From Ruminococcus sp. (lineage in GTDB: Bacteria > Bacillota > Clostridia > Oscillospirales > Acutalibacteraceae), in assembly GCA_022511005.1 (NCBI GenBank), contig JAFLSJ010000001.1, positions 28,627 through 92,626 of the forward strand: DNA of 64,000 nt. Reading direction: 5' to 3'. Below, piece after piece: positions 31,225 through 43,845 of this stretch. A program made the translations under genes and the position numbers. The stretch's first letter is position 1. Every line of letters starts with the position of its first letter. Below the pieces are notes generated by a model. That model had not been told where the DNA came from and did not search any database. It was given only the letters and a program-made list of their open reading frames with translations.

Positions 31225-31818
31225 TTAATCGCAGTTTGCAACCTGTACCATTGCATGGCGTATAACTTTATCGCCGATTTTATAACCCTTTTGGAAAACC
31301 TGTGCAATTTGATTTTCCGAAAGTTCTTCGCTTTCTATTTTTGAAACAGCGTTGTGAATTTCAGGATTAAAATCATCTCCGATTTCTCCGAAAGCTTCTA
31401 TTTTCAGCTTTTCAAAAGATTTATCAAGCTGTTGGCTTACAAGCTCAATTCCTTTTTTCACTTCGTCGGGAGCATCCTTTAAGCTTTGCAACGCCATTTG
31501 CATACTGTCTGCAACGGGTAAAAGTTCCCCTACTGCTTTTGCGGTTGCGTCGTTGTATATTGATAATTTTTCATTGGCTGTTCTTTTTCTGTAATTATCA
31601 TATTCCGCCGCAAGCCTCATATAGCTGTCTTTCTGAGCATCCAGCTTTTCCTGAAGCTCTTTGATTTCATTTGCTTTTTTGTCTTTTTTCTCTTTCTTTT
31701 CTTTCCTTTTGGAAGTTTCCTTTTCTTCCTTACCTGATTCTTCTTCAACTGAGGAAGCTTCTTCTTTTACAACTTCCTCTTCCTGCTGAGCTTCCTGATT
31801 TTTTTCCTTTTCGCTCAT
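31225..31818 (-). CDS. grpE: Nucleotide exchange factor GrpE
   Basis: AEYDNYRKRTANEK...GELLPVADSMQMAL...FNPEIHNAV...GYKIGDKVIRHAMVQV. Confidence 0.97.
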   Translation of the reverse strand: MSEKEKNQEAQQEEEVVKEEASSVEEESGKEEKETSKRKEKKEKKDKKANEIKELQEKLDAQKDSYMRLAAEYDNYRKRTANEKLSIYNDATAKAVGELLPVADSMQMALQSLKDAPDEVKKGIELVSQQLDKSFEKLKIEAFGEIGDDFNPEIHNAVSKIESEELSENQIAQVFQKGYKIGDKVIRHAMVQVANCD

Positions 31819-31832
31819 TTATATTCATCTCC

Positions 31833-32870
31833 TTAAATTCTGATGATTTCGCTTAAATATTCACTTACTGCTCCCGCAGTATATTCAAGGATTGAGTAAA
31901 CTGTTTTATAGTTCATTCTTATTGGTCCCATCACGGCAAGCACTCCTGCCGGCCGGTTTTCTATTTCATATCTTGTGGCTACAACCGAGCTGTTAAAAAG
32001 CTGAGGAACGATATTTTCTCTGCCGATTATGCTATGAATACCTGTTCCCACATTTTCAAACAGCTTTGAGATATTTTCTTCAACGCTTAAAAACGCCACA
32101 AGGTTTCTTGCTGTGTCAAAATCTATGCCGGGGGTAAAAAGCAATTTTATCTGACCGCTTACTGTTGTACTCACATTTGCAAGGGTTTCGGCGGCCTCTT
32201 TAATTGCTGTTAAAAAGCCGGGCATTAAAAGGGATAGCTCTCCGAATGAAGCGGCGATAGTCTGAATAACAGGCTGTGTAAGCTGTGCCGTTTCAAATCC
32301 TGCAAGCTTTTCATTTAAAGCCTTTTCAAATACTGACAGAATTTCGTCATTTAAAATATATTCACACCTGAACAGTCTGTTTTTCACCATTCCTGTTGAG
32401 GTTACAATAACTGCCATTGCGGTGTGTCTGCCTGTTTGAACAAATTTTATCCGCATTATTCTACTGTCTGTTTCAGAGGGTGCAGTTGTTACTGCGGCTA
32501 AATCCGTCAATTCGGATATAATTTTACAGGCGGTATTTAATATATTTTCAGGGTCTTTTGCTTTTGCCTCAAGGTTTGTATCTATATATTCTCTGATTCT
32601 CTCATTAAGGCTTTGGGGTTTGAGAAAATTATCAATATAAAACCGATACCCCATTTGTGAGGGAATTCTGCCTGCCGAGGTGTGGGGCTGAAGAAGATAA
32701 CCGCTGTTTGTAAGGTCCGCCATTTCATTGCGGATAGTTGCAGAGGATACAGAAATATCCATTTGGTCTAAAAGAGTTTTAGAACCTACAGGCTCTCCTG
32801 TTTCAATATAATTTTCAACTATTGCGGCAAGAACCTTTTGCTTTCGTGAAGCTAAATCCATATCTCTCAC
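31833..32870 (-). CDS. hrcA: Heat-inducible transcription repressor HrcA
   Basis: RKQKVLAAIVENYIETGEPVGSKTLL, SSATIRNEMADL, LLQPHTSAGRIPSQMGYRFYID. Confidence 0.97.
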   Translation of the reverse strand: MRDMDLASRKQKVLAAIVENYIETGEPVGSKTLLDQMDISVSSATIRNEMADLTNSGYLLQPHTSAGRIPSQMGYRFYIDNFLKPQSLNERIREYIDTNLEAKAKDPENILNTACKIISELTDLAAVTTAPSETDSRIMRIKFVQTGRHTAMAVIVTSTGMVKNRLFRCEYILNDEILSVFEKALNEKLAGFETAQLTQPVIQTIAASFGELSLLMPGFLTAIKEAAETLANVSTTVSGQIKLLFTPGIDFDTARNLVAFLSVEENISKLFENVGTGIHSIIGRENIVPQLFNSSVVATRYEIENRPAGVLAVMGPIRMNYKTVYSILEYTAGAVSEYLSEIIRI

Positions 32871-32914
32871 CTCTCTTATACTAATCTTCTATAGGACAGG
32901 CGATTAGTATTAAA

Positions 32915-32941
32915 TTAGCACTCTAAAGCTTTGAGTGCTAA
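32915..32941. promoter_or_regulatory. CIRCE element
   Basis: TTAGCACTC-N9-GAGTGCTAA, exact match to the CIRCE consensus, just upstream of hrcA. Confidence 0.97.
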
Positions 32942-33180
32942 CCTGTAATTATATTGTAGTATTAAAGTCAGTAAAAGTCAAGTATTATTTTGTAAATTTT
33001 GTATTTATAAAAATATTTTTCCTTAATTACAGGGATTTTATGGCTTGTATATTATTAGTTTTTGGTAAAAGGGTATGGGTTTATGCAGGTTTTAATTAAT
33101 TTTCATTTTGAATTGTATTGATACCTCTGCCAATAATGTAGGCATCCTCCCCTACAAAAATAAATGTTAATTCTAAAAAT

Positions 33181-33212
33181 AAAAAAGCATCTGCCAAAAC
33201 AGCAGATGCCTT
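33181..33212 (-). terminator. Terminator downstream of the 49-aa ORF
   Basis: aaaaaagcatctgccaaaacagcagatgcc; minus strand ends in a T run. Confidence 0.75.
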
Positions 33213-33229
33213 AAAACTTAAAATTTTAC

Positions 33230-33379
33230 TTATTCAATGGAACAGTCAAGATATTCCATAAGCTCTTCATCATCTTTTTTCTTTTTGTCTCTTACGATAA
33301 AGAACGCTGTAAGTGCCGCAGTTGTAGCCACAACAAAAGAAACAAGTGCAATTAAAAAACCTAATTTACATTTTTTCAT
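33230..33379 (-). CDS. Small single-pass membrane protein (49 aa, absent from the supplied ORF track)
   Basis: MKKCKLGFLIALVSFVVATTAALTAFFIVRDKKKKDDEELMEYLDCSIE, RBS ggaggcgc upstream, own terminator downstream. Confidence 0.75.
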   Translation of the reverse strand: MKKCKLGFLIALVSFVVATTAALTAFFIVRDKKKKDDEELMEYLDCSIE

Positions 33380-33538
33380 ATAAAGCGCCTCCTTGAAATC
33401 TCTATATGTAAATTATTATACTCATCTTATATGATTATATAATAACATTTATTTCAAAAAAGTCAATATGAAAACAAAAAAGCAGAGTAAAATCTCTGCT
33501 CTTAAAGTCATGTTAAATTTTAAGCTGATTTTAGCTTA

Positions 33539-33799
33539 TTATGCAGAAGCGTTAAGTCTTTTAGCAAGATTTGATTTGCTTCTTGAAGCTGTGTTTTTAT
33601 GCATGATACCTTTAGCCTGAGCCTGATCGATCTTCTTGATAGCAAGACGAACTGCCTCAGCCTTGTTGTCTGCATTATTATCAATAGCAATATAAGCCTT
33701 TTTAACAGCAGTCTTTAAAGCTGACTTTGTAGCCTTATTACGAGCTGTTTTTGTAGCGATAACTTTAACACGCTTTTTAGCTGATTTAATGTTTGGCAT
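33539..33799 (-). CDS. rpsT: 30S ribosomal protein S20
   Basis: MPNIKSAKKRVKVIATKTARNKATKSALKTAVKKA. Confidence 0.97.
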   Translation of the reverse strand: MPNIKSAKKRVKVIATKTARNKATKSALKTAVKKAYIAIDNNADNKAEAVRLAIKKIDQAQAKGIMHKNTASRSKSNLAKRLNASA

Positions 33800-33974
33800 T
33801 GTCTCACCTCCTTAAAATTACATATCACGTGACTTTAATCATAACATTTTTGTAATAAAAATGCAAGTGTTTTACTTGATTTTTCTAAAATATTTTATTT
33901 TTAGGGAATTTTTTAAAAAAACATACAATATATTGTGTCTATAATTTTTTGTTCAACTATTTTTTAAGAAATTA

Positions 33975-34235
33975 TTAATTGCCGGAACCCTTTTTCTTGG
34001 AAATAACATAAAAAATTATAAATAATGCAAGCACAATTCCCATAACAACTCTGAAAATTATTCCGTACATTCCGTCAAATAGATTTACATTTATAAGCTC
34101 ATTTACAAGCCACCATACCGCCATAAATGTAAAAAGACCTGCACCTAAAAAAAGTATTTTATTTACCCTTATTGCAACTGCAAAAAGATAAATTGCTATT
34201 ACCGCCCAAAGGGCGGCATAAACATATACTAACAA
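33975..34235 (-). CDS. Small hypothetical membrane protein
   Basis: 86 aa with three TM segments; adjacent to a second small membrane ORF. Confidence 0.6.
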   Translation of the reverse strand: MLVYVYAALWAVIAIYLFAVAIRVNKILFLGAGLFTFMAVWWLVNELINVNLFDGMYGIIFRVVMGIVLALFIIFYVISKKKGSGN

Positions 34236-34238
34236 ATT

Positions 34239-34538
34239 TTACACCTGTCTTTCCGCTTTTTCCTGCTTTTTACTTGTTTTTGCCGCTTTAAGGTGCGCTT
34301 TTACAAGCAGGAAAATGTAAAATCCTATAATCAGGATCGTTCCCATATAATTTATATTTGCAATAAAGCCGTTTGTAGGGTCTAATTGTAAAATTATATA
34401 AGACAGCAACTGCCACGCACCCTCAAAAAACAGGTAATATGCAAGGGGTCTTAGCAAAGATATTTTTCTTAAATGCGGTGTAAAAATCAAAACTGACGCC
34501 GCAAAACAAACAACAGCCGATATAATTGCAAGAATCAT
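34239..34538 (-). CDS. Small hypothetical membrane protein
   Basis: 99 aa with TM segments, basic C-terminus; 3 bp from the next ORF. Confidence 0.6.
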   Translation of the reverse strand: MILAIISAVVCFAASVLIFTPHLRKISLLRPLAYYLFFEGAWQLLSYIILQLDPTNGFIANINYMGTILIIGFYIFLLVKAHLKAAKTSKKQEKAERQV

Positions 34539-34648
34539 ATTATTTACTCCTTTAGTCTTTTTTTCATTATATAAAGAATTTTCAGTGATGTCAAATAAAT
34601 GTTTTATAACGGGCAGATATTGAATTCGTCCCTACGATTATATAAAAA

Positions 34649-34678
34649 TCCCGCTGTGAGGTTAATATCACAGCGGTG
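34649..34678 (-). terminator. Terminator of lipoprotein gene
   Basis: cccgctgtgaggttaatatcacagcgg hairpin. Confidence 0.55.
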
Positions 34679-34682
34679 TTGT

Positions 34683-35531
34683 TTAATTTGTTTCTTGTGT
34701 TGTTTCTTCTGCTGAACTTGTTTCAGTTTCCTGTTGTACCTCAAGAACAGGGATTGTTGTTTCTTCCTGTAAAATCTGAGGAGTTGTGTCCTCTTCCTTA
34801 TATGTTTTGTAGTTAACAAGATTCCAGTCTTTTTCTATATTATCTGATGCGGCAACAATTCTGAAAAGCATTGTGGACTCATCATCTGTTTCGCCTTCTT
34901 CAACATTTAAAAGATAAATGCAGTTATTATACCAAAAGCTGTTATTATTTTCTGTAATCGTATCAACAAAAAGATTGGAAAAGAAGGTTACATTATCAAC
35001 GGGATAATTGCCTGCAACACACGCCATAATTCCTGTCATTGCCAAAATAACAGTCTGATACTGTGCATTTTCTTCGTTTATAAACACAGAAACTGTTGTT
35101 CCGCAGCCTAAGTTCATAATTTTATCTGTATCTTGTTCAACGGTTGCAGTAAGTACTACCATATCGTCCGCATAGTAGTAATAGTCATAGGCAACGCCAT
35201 TTTCATCAAGCTGACCTTCACTTTGCAATTGCCACTGGGAAAAATCAATCTGCTGACTTCCTCCGCCTAAGGAATTATACATTTCATTGAACTTTTCCGT
35301 ATATTCCTTTAAGGTCATATCAAACCTTGCCCCTGTGGCATTATTGCTTTCTTCCCAGTTTTGTACTATGGGATAAGGATAGCCTGCCTCGTCGGCAGAG
35401 GCTGTATATACCTTTTTTTCTGATTGTGAATTGCCTGTATCTTCAGACTGATTGCAGGAAACAAAAAGGAATAACATAGATATTGTTAAAAATAAACATA
35501 TTAACTTTTTCATAGTTACTCCTTTCTGCAA
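34683..35531 (-). CDS. Putative lipoprotein of unknown function
   Basis: Lipobox LFLFVSC after a Lys-rich start; likely start is the internal MKKLICLFLT. Confidence 0.8.
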   Translation of the reverse strand: MQKGVTMKKLICLFLTISMLFLFVSCNQSEDTGNSQSEKKVYTASADEAGYPYPIVQNWEESNNATGARFDMTLKEYTEKFNEMYNSLGGGSQQIDFSQWQLQSEGQLDENGVAYDYYYYADDMVVLTATVEQDTDKIMNLGCGTTVSVFINEENAQYQTVILAMTGIMACVAGNYPVDNVTFFSNLFVDTITENNNSFWYNNCIYLLNVEEGETDDESTMLFRIVAASDNIEKDWNLVNYKTYKEEDTTPQILQEETTIPVLEVQQETETSSAEETTQETN

Positions 35532-35540
35532 TAATATAAA

Positions 35541-38084
35541 TTATTCTGCGTCTTCAGTTTTTTCTTCTATTTCTTCCTCTGTATCTTCGATTAAATCCTC
35601 AGGATCTTGTTCCTCGTCTGTTTCTTCAAGCTTCTGAGCATTTTCTTCTTCGTGAGGAGCCCTTGCAAGAGTAACAACCTTACTGCCCTCTTTAATTTTC
35701 ATAACCGTAACGCCTTTACTTGGTCGTCTGCAAATTCTTATAGAATCGGCGGCAATTCTTATAATTACACCGTCGTCTGAAATTATAATAATATCATCAT
35801 CAAGATTAACTGATTTAATAGCGGCAACCTTACCGTACTTTTCAATATGGTAGTTGGTAATACCCTTACCGCCTCTTGACTGGAGTCTGTAATCGTTTTG
35901 GTCGGAAAGTCTTCCGTAACCTGTTTCCGATACGGTTAGAACATAGGAATTTTCTCTTAATACGCACATTCCTACTATAATGTCATCTTCTGCAAGCTTC
36001 ATAGCTTTAACGCCGCGAGCCAGTCTGCCCATTGGACGGACGTCGTTTTCGTTAAATCTGATAGATTTACCGTTTCTTGTTGCAACAAGCACCTCGCTGT
36101 TACCGTCGGTCATTCTTACCCATGCAAGCTCATCGCCCTCATTAAGCTCAAGTGCAATAAGACCACCTTTACGGGATGTATTATAAGCATTAAGCTGAAT
36201 TCTCTTAATAATACCCTGTCTTGTAACCATAATAAGGTATTTTTCCTCATCAAATTCAGGAACTTTAATCATTGAGGTTACTTTTTCATCACCTTCAATA
36301 GGCAACAGGTTAGCAATATTAAGACCCTTAGACTGTCTGCTTCCCTCGGGAATTTCATAACATTTAAGCCTGTAAACCTTACCCTTATCGGTAAAGAAAA
36401 GAATGTAATCGTGAGAATTAATAACGAACATTTCCGTTGCCACATCTTCTTCACGTCTTGACATACCCGAAACACCTCTGCCGCCTCTACGCTGGATCTT
36501 GTAGGTATCGGTGGTTTGGCGTTTTACGTAACCGAATTGAGTTATGGTAACAACACATTCTTCCTGAGGAATAAGGTCTTCAATATCAACCTCACCGCTT
36601 ACTGCACAAATTTCTGTTCTTCTTGGATCAGCGTATTTGTTGCGGATAAGGATAATTTCTTCTTTAACAATTTCAAGCTGTCTTTGATGGCTTCCCAGAA
36701 TTTCTGTAAAGTCTGCAATTTTAGCCTGTAATGCTGCAATTTCGTCCTCGATTTTAGCACGTTCCATATTTGTTAATTGTCCTAAACGCATCTGAACTAT
36801 TGCCTGCGCCTGAACATCATCAAGGTCAAAACGCTCCATTAAGCCTGCTTTTGCTGCTGACTGGTCTTTACTTTTTCTGATAATTGCAATAACCTCGTCA
36901 ATAAAGTCAATGGCAATTTTCAAGCCCTCTAAAATATGGCATCTTTCTTTTGCCTTTTTCAGGTCAAACTCTGTTCTTCTTCTTATTACATCAACCTGAA
37001 AATCAACATAATTCTGCAATACATCTTTAAGAGTAAGAATTTTTGGCTCGCCGTTTACAATTGCAAGCATAATTGCGCCAAATGTACTTTGAAGTTGTGT
37101 AAATGAGAAAAGCTGATTTAAAACAACCTGAGGTGATGCCTCTCTTTTAATATCTATTTCAATATGCATACCCTCTCTGTTTGAGTGGTCTTCAATATTG
37201 GAAATGCCTTCTATTCTTTTATCTTTAACAAGGTCGGCAATATTTTCAATAAGTCTTGCCTTATTAACCTGATATGGAAGCTCTGTAACAATAATTTTAA
37301 ATCTGCCGTTTTTAGCTTCAACAATTTCAGTTTTTGCTCTTACGGTTATTTTTCCTCTGCCCGTTGCATAAGCCGCGCGTATTCCGCTTCTGCCCATAAT
37401 TATACCGCCTGTTGGAAAATCAGGACCGGGAATACACTCCATAAGCTCTGCAAGCTCACATTCAGGATTATCAATTAATTTACATACTGCATCTATTGTT
37501 TCTCCCAAATTATGAGGGGGAATATTTGTAGCCATACCTACTGCAATACCGCTACTACCGTTTACAAGTAAGTTAGGAAAACGGCTGGGCAATACTGTAG
37601 GCTCTTCAAGTCTGTCATCAAAGTTAGGAGCAAAATCTACCGTCTTTTTATCAATATCCGTAAGCATTTCAAGAGAAATTTTGCTCATTCTTGCTTCCGT
37701 ATAACGGTAAGCGGCCGGCGGGTCGCCGTCAACCGAACCGAAGTTACCGTGACCGTCAACAAGCATATATCTCATTGAAAAGTCCTGTGCAAGTCTTACA
37801 AGAGCGTCATAAACAGATGCGTCACCGTGAGGGTGGTAAGCACCCAGCACTGCGCCAACTGTATCGGCACATTTATGATATGCTTTATCCGGGGTAAGAT
37901 TTTTCTCATACATTGTGTAGAGAATTCTTCTATGTACAGGTTTTAAGCCGTCTCTTACGTCAGGCAAAGCACGGGAAACGATAACGCTCATAGAGTAGTC
38001 AAGGAAGGATTTTTGCATTTCCTTTTGTATATCTACGTCTATAATTCTACCGCCTGTTTGCACGTTGTTTTCGTTATTATCCAA
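35541..38084 (-). CDS. gyrA: DNA gyrase subunit A
   Basis: [27 protein letters not shown], catalytic [12 protein letters not shown]-terminal beta-propeller and acidic tail. Confidence 0.99.
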   Translation of the reverse strand: MDNNENNVQTGGRIIDVDIQKEMQKSFLDYSMSVIVSRALPDVRDGLKPVHRRILYTMYEKNLTPDKAYHKCADTVGAVLGAYHPHGDASVYDALVRLAQDFSMRYMLVDGHGNFGSVDGDPPAAYRYTEARMSKISLEMLTDIDKKTVDFAPNFDDRLEEPTVLPSRFPNLLVNGSSGIAVGMATNIPPHNLGETIDAVCKLIDNPECELAELMECIPGPDFPTGGIIMGRSGIRAAYATGRGKITVRAKTEIVEAKNGRFKIIVTELPYQVNKARLIENIADLVKDKRIEGISNIEDHSNREGMHIEIDIKREASPQVVLNQLFSFTQLQSTFGAIMLAIVNGEPKILTLKDVLQNYVDFQVDVIRRRTEFDLKKAKERCHILEGLKIAIDFIDEVIAIIRKSKDQSAAKAGLMERFDLDDVQAQAIVQMRLGQLTNMERAKIEDEIAALQAKIADFTEILGSHQRQLEIVKEEIILIRNKYADPRRTEICAVSGEVDIEDLIPQEECVVTITQFGYVKRQTTDTYKIQRRGGRGVSGMSRREEDVATEMFVINSHDYILFFTDKGKVYRLKCYEIPEGSRQSKGLNIANLLPIEGDEKVTSMIKVPEFDEEKYLIMVTRQGIIKRIQLNAYNTSRKGGLIALELNEGDELAWVRMTDGNSEVLVATRNGKSIRFNENDVRPMGRLARGVKAMKLAEDDIIVGMCVLRENSYVLTVSETGYGRLSDQNDYRLQSRGGKGITNYHIEKYGKVAAIKSVNLDDDIIIISDDGVIIRIAADSIRICRRPSKGVTVMKIKEGSKVVTLARAPHEEENAQKLEETDEEQDPEDLIEDTEEEIEEKTEDAE

Positions 38085-38144
38085 TTAAAACACCTCAAAT
38101 TCTGTTTTAAATACCGAATATCTTAAACTTTTATGTGACATTTT

Positions 38145-38387
38145 GGCTCCCTCTGATGAGGGAGCTGTCAGCGTAAGCTGACTGAGGGAGAGAAAATTTA
38201 GTAGAAGTTTTATATTATATAATTCTTTTGATATTGTATTTCTTTAAAAAACAAATATAACTCTACATATTTTTTCTCTCATCATCTCTCCCTCCGTCAA
38301 AGCTACGCTTTGCCACCTCCCTCGTCAGAGGGAGGCTGTCTTTTTCAGAAAAGTCCGTTTTCGGGCGGATATTGAATCCGTCCCTAC
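38145..38387. repeat. Repeat cluster between gyrA and thioesterase gene (families C and A)
   Basis: ggctccctctgatgagggagctgtcagcgtaagctgactgagggag (38145-38190); ctccctccgtcaaagctacgctttgccacctccctcgtcagagggagg (38286-38336); gggcggatattgaatccgtccctac (38363-38387). Confidence 0.85.
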
Positions 38388-38408
38388 TTTCAATTTTCTA
38401 TTTTTAAT

Positions 38409-38831
38409 TTATAATGTCGCTTTTATTTCTTCATAAAGCTTTGGCAGTCTTTTTCTAAGATTTATCGGACGGAAAGTATCTTTATCAATAAATCCGTGTT
38501 CTGTTACTCCGTAAGCAAGCTCTGTTTCCGTCTGATCTTCATTAATTCTTTTTACCGTATAATTAAAGGAAATTCTTGCGGCTGACAAAGTCATAACCTT
38601 TGTTCTGATTATGAGGTTGTCCTCATATTTTGCAGACCTTATAAATTTACAGCTTAAGTCTGTCAAGGGCATTATAATTCCCTTTTCTTCAATTTCCGTA
38701 TATGATATACCGTACATTTTTATATAATCTGTTCTGCCTGCTTCAAACCATATGGGATAACAGCTGTGGTGGGCAACTCCCATTTTGTCTGTTTCAGCAT
38801 AACGGACTGTTAATTTTGTTCTTGAATGCAT
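38409..38831 (-). CDS. Acyl-CoA thioesterase (YbgC/FadM hot-dog family)
   Basis: VRYAETDKMGVAHHSCYPIWFEAGRTDYIK. Confidence 0.92.
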   Translation of the reverse strand: MHSRTKLTVRYAETDKMGVAHHSCYPIWFEAGRTDYIKMYGISYTEIEEKGIIMPLTDLSCKFIRSAKYEDNLIIRTKVMTLSAARISFNYTVKRINEDQTETELAYGVTEHGFIDKDTFRPINLRKRLPKLYEEIKATL

Positions 38832-38846
38832 AGGATCACTTCCTTA

Positions 38847-40880
<2,034 letters not shown>

Positions 40881-40933
40881 TTAATTACAAAGTGGTAATT
40901 ATATATTTAGTAAATTTAATTAAACTATTTTTT

Positions 40934-41242
40934 TTACCTTTTATTTTCTTTCTTAAATCCCGTAAAGTAGGGAATAAGAATAAATCCTAATATTGCCGCT
41001 AAAAGGCTGATTATTAAAAGGGGAATAATATTAAAGGTTGTCATTACCATAAGAATTGACACATTAATTAAAATTGCAAAGATTATTACTATTGACCACA
41101 GCACAGCTGTACCGGGCAATTTTTCAACATTAAAATTTTTATTGCAATGATAACATTTATGTGATTTTTCCTTTGATATTTGTTTTACTTCCTTATAATG
41201 ATAAACTGCGTTGCAATAAGGACAAACAGGTAATTGAAACAT
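40934..41242 (-). CDS. Small zinc-ribbon (CxxC-N~19-CxxC) membrane protein
   Basis: CPYCNAVYHYKEVKQISKEKSHKCYHC followed by two TM segments; TIGR04104-like. Confidence 0.65.
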   Translation of the reverse strand: MFQLPVCPYCNAVYHYKEVKQISKEKSHKCYHCNKNFNVEKLPGTAVLWSIVIIFAILINVSILMVMTTFNIIPLLIISLLAAILGFILIPYFTGFKKENKR

Positions 41243-41253
41243 TATTTAACCTC

Positions 41254-42036
41254 TTAAAATCTTCTGTTGGCTGAATATTTAGAGCCTTCGTGTTTTTTTC
41301 CTTTTTCAATGCTTTCGGCCCTTTTGGTTTCACTGAAATTTAATTCCTCATAATCTTCCGATAAATATTCCGAATATAAGGGTCTTTCCTTACGGATTTT
41401 CTGAAGAGGTACGTTTTCCGATGAAGATACATGAGAAACTCTGCTTTTTTCAATAATAGGAACATACTCTTCTCTATCTGTTTTTACCGGATTAGTTATT
41501 GGCTGAAAACCGGTTGTGGGTCTTGAACCGCTTACTACAGGCTTTTTTCTGCTTGATTTTATTGATGTAAAAACATCTTCATTTATTGAGAAATTATTTT
41601 CGGTTTCTAAAACAGGGGTACTTATATTTGGTTCTTCTTTAATAATATTATTGCCAATATTTTGCTTAAATTTCATTTCTCCGCCGTATTCTCTTGCGGC
41701 CTTTGCGGCTTCCATAGATTTTTTATATTTTTTAAGAGGATATATCTTTTCAAATCTTGGAGTACAAAAATAAAAAATTATCAAGGGAATTGCAACAAGA
41801 AATATTCCCACGGGATTATTTGCAAAACCCAGTCCAAACCAAACTGTAAAAATTACTGCCGAAGCGGCAACAGCCAATAAAAAATAAAGATAAATACTTT
41901 TTTTTATGATGATTTTAGATTCTTTTCCGCATCTTCTGCAAATATGTTCACTTTGTTTTCTTTCATTAAAAATTGTTAAGTATGGAATTCTCTTACCGCA
42001 ATAAGGGCATTTTTTTACTTTCATATTCGTTATCAT
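41254..42036 (-). CDS. Zinc-ribbon membrane protein of unknown function
   Basis: CPYCGKRIPYLTIFNERKQSEHICRRCG followed by two TM segments and a Ser/basic-rich tail. Confidence 0.65.
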   Translation of the reverse strand: MITNMKVKKCPYCGKRIPYLTIFNERKQSEHICRRCGKESKIIIKKSIYLYFLLAVAASAVIFTVWFGLGFANNPVGIFLVAIPLIIFYFCTPRFEKIYPLKKYKKSMEAAKAAREYGGEMKFKQNIGNNIIKEEPNISTPVLETENNFSINEDVFTSIKSSRKKPVVSGSRPTTGFQPITNPVKTDREEYVPIIEKSRVSHVSSSENVPLQKIRKERPLYSEYLSEDYEELNFSETKRAESIEKGKKHEGSKYSANRRF

Positions 42037-42293
42037 TCCTTTAACAAACTGACTTTTCGTTTCTGCAATGTCTGACTTGAAATTTGGCTTATATAAACCT
42101 TTATTCCGTCTGTATCTTTACAAATTACAAATGATTTCGGAAGTTCCTGTGATACATTTATTACCCTGCCTGATTTTTCTGCCTTTGCAAGATAATCTCT
42201 TGTATTTTTTGAAATTGTAGAGGTATCCATATCAAAAATACCCACAATATCTTTAGTTTTTATTACCGTATTTTTTCCTAAATGTAAATACAT
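42033..42293 (-). CDS. remB: Extracellular matrix regulator RemB-like (DUF370) protein
   Basis: MYLHLGKNTVIKTKDIVGIFDMDTSTISKNTRDYL; positioned between recF and gyrB as in other Firmicutes. Confidence 0.85.
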   Translation of the reverse strand: MYLHLGKNTVIKTKDIVGIFDMDTSTISKNTRDYLAKAEKSGRVINVSQELPKSFVICKDTDGIKVYISQISSQTLQKRKVSLLKE

Positions 42294-43411
42294 CAGATAA
42301 TCTTTCCGTTTTCTACTTTAAAAATTTTTCCGTTTTTAAGCTGTTCTTTATTTGACTTTTCACAGCAGGTTATGAAAACCTGATAATCTTCAATTTTATT
42401 GAGCAAAAATTCCTGCCTTGAATTATCAAGCTCGGAAAGCACATCATCAAGAAGAATTATAGGTTTTTCACCTGTTCTTTTTGTTAAAATTTCTGCCTCT
42501 GCCAGCTTCATTGAAAGTACTGCACTTCTCTGCTGACCCTGTGAGGCAAAAACCTTCGCCTTTTTTGAATTTATTATTATATCAATATCGTCACGATGAG
42601 GACCAACATTTGTGTAGCCTGTATTAAAATCCTCGTTGCGACAATTAATAATTGCTTTTTTTAATTTTTTTGCTATTTCTTTTTCTTCATCTTCGGGAGT
42701 AATTCCTGCGTTTGAACAATAAGAAAATTCTAAAGTTTCACTGTTTTGAGAAATTCCCTTATGATATTCTCCTGCAAATTCCGTAAGCTGTTTTAAAAAT
42801 TTAATACGCTGAAAAATTATTGACGCACCAAGCAGACATAAGGCATCGTCCCAAATTTCGAGAGTATCTTTAAGCTCTGAATGTTTAAAAATATCTTTTA
42901 AAAGTGAATTTCTTTGATTTAAGGTTTTATTATATTTTGAAATTATTATTGCATTTTTCAGCTTTTCTCTGCAAATTGCACTGTCTATAAAATTTCTTCT
43001 TAAAGAAGGACCTCTTTTTATCAAGGTCAAATGTTCGGGAGAAAATACAACTGCATTATATTTTTCAATTAATGCGGAACTGCTTTTTTTCGGAACATCA
43101 TTGATTTTTACTTCTTTTCTTCCGCTTACTATTTTAATTTCCGCATTTTGCTCTCTTTCAAACGAATAAAATGCAGATTTTAAAACAGCAAACTTTTTAT
43201 CAAATGCAACAAGCTCGTTATCCTTTGAACCTCTGAAAGAATGACCTCCGCAAAAAAGCCACAAGGCTTCCAGCAAATTAGTTTTTCCCTGGGCATTTTC
43301 TCCGTAAATTACATTTACGCCTTCGCAGGGTTTAATAAATCCGTTTTCAAGATTACGGTAATTTTCAAACTGAAGCCCAAGAACCTTCAAAAAACTGCAT
43401 CCTTTCAACAA
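42293..43411 (-). CDS. recF: DNA replication and repair protein RecF
   Basis: NVIYGENAQGKTNLLEALW; FASQGQQRSAVLSMKLAEAE; ILLDDVLSELD. Confidence 0.97.
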   Translation of the reverse strand: MLKGCSFLKVLGLQFENYRNLENGFIKPCEGVNVIYGENAQGKTNLLEALWLFCGGHSFRGSKDNELVAFDKKFAVLKSAFYSFEREQNAEIKIVSGRKEVKINDVPKKSSSALIEKYNAVVFSPEHLTLIKRGPSLRRNFIDSAICREKLKNAIIISKYNKTLNQRNSLLKDIFKHSELKDTLEIWDDALCLLGASIIFQRIKFLKQLTEFAGEYHKGISQNSETLEFSYCSNAGITPEDEEKEIAKKLKKAIINCRNEDFNTGYTNVGPHRDDIDIIINSKKAKVFASQGQQRSAVLSMKLAEAEILTKRTGEKPIILLDDVLSELDNSRQEFLLNKIEDYQVFITCCEKSNKEQLKNGKIFKVENGKII

Positions 43412-43487
43412 TTAGTATCAGCGTGTTGAATAAGTTCTTAAAAACAACACATTTTAAATGGTCATATTAAAACATTTCTTAAAGTCC

Positions 43488-43569
43488 GTAGGGACAACCC
43501 TTGCGGTTGTCCAAAAGACTCAATTATACATTTTTATTATTTACGGGCAACCGCAAGGGTCGCCCCTAC
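43488..43569. repeat. Bi-hairpin repeat between recF and the S4-domain gene (family A)
   Basis: gtagggacaacccttgcggttgtcc...gggcaaccgcaagggtcgcccctac. Confidence 0.87.
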
Positions 43570-43635
43570 AAATTTTAGGAAGTATTTTATATTTTATGCG
43601 TATAATAAATTAGCCCATTTTTTAAAGAAAACTTT

Positions 43636-43845
43636 TTAAACAATCTGTATAAGATTATTTTTAAATTCTGCGATATCGCCTTTTCTCATTTTTTTGCCCC
43701 TCATTGTGCAAACCTCTCCGTTTACTTTAACCTCGCCGTTTTGCACAAGAAATTTGGCATGTCCGCCTGTTTCGGCAATTCCCGAAAGCTTTAAAAGGCT
43801 GTCAAGACGGATAAATTCTTCTCTGATTTCAATTTTTTTATTCAT
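43636..43845 (-). CDS. S4-domain RNA-binding protein (YaaA-like)
   Basis: [48 protein letters not shown]; between recF and dnaN. Confidence 0.93.
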   Translation of the reverse strand: MNKKIEIREEFIRLDSLLKLSGIAETGGHAKFLVQNGEVKVNGEVCTMRGKKMRKGDIAEFKNNLIQIV

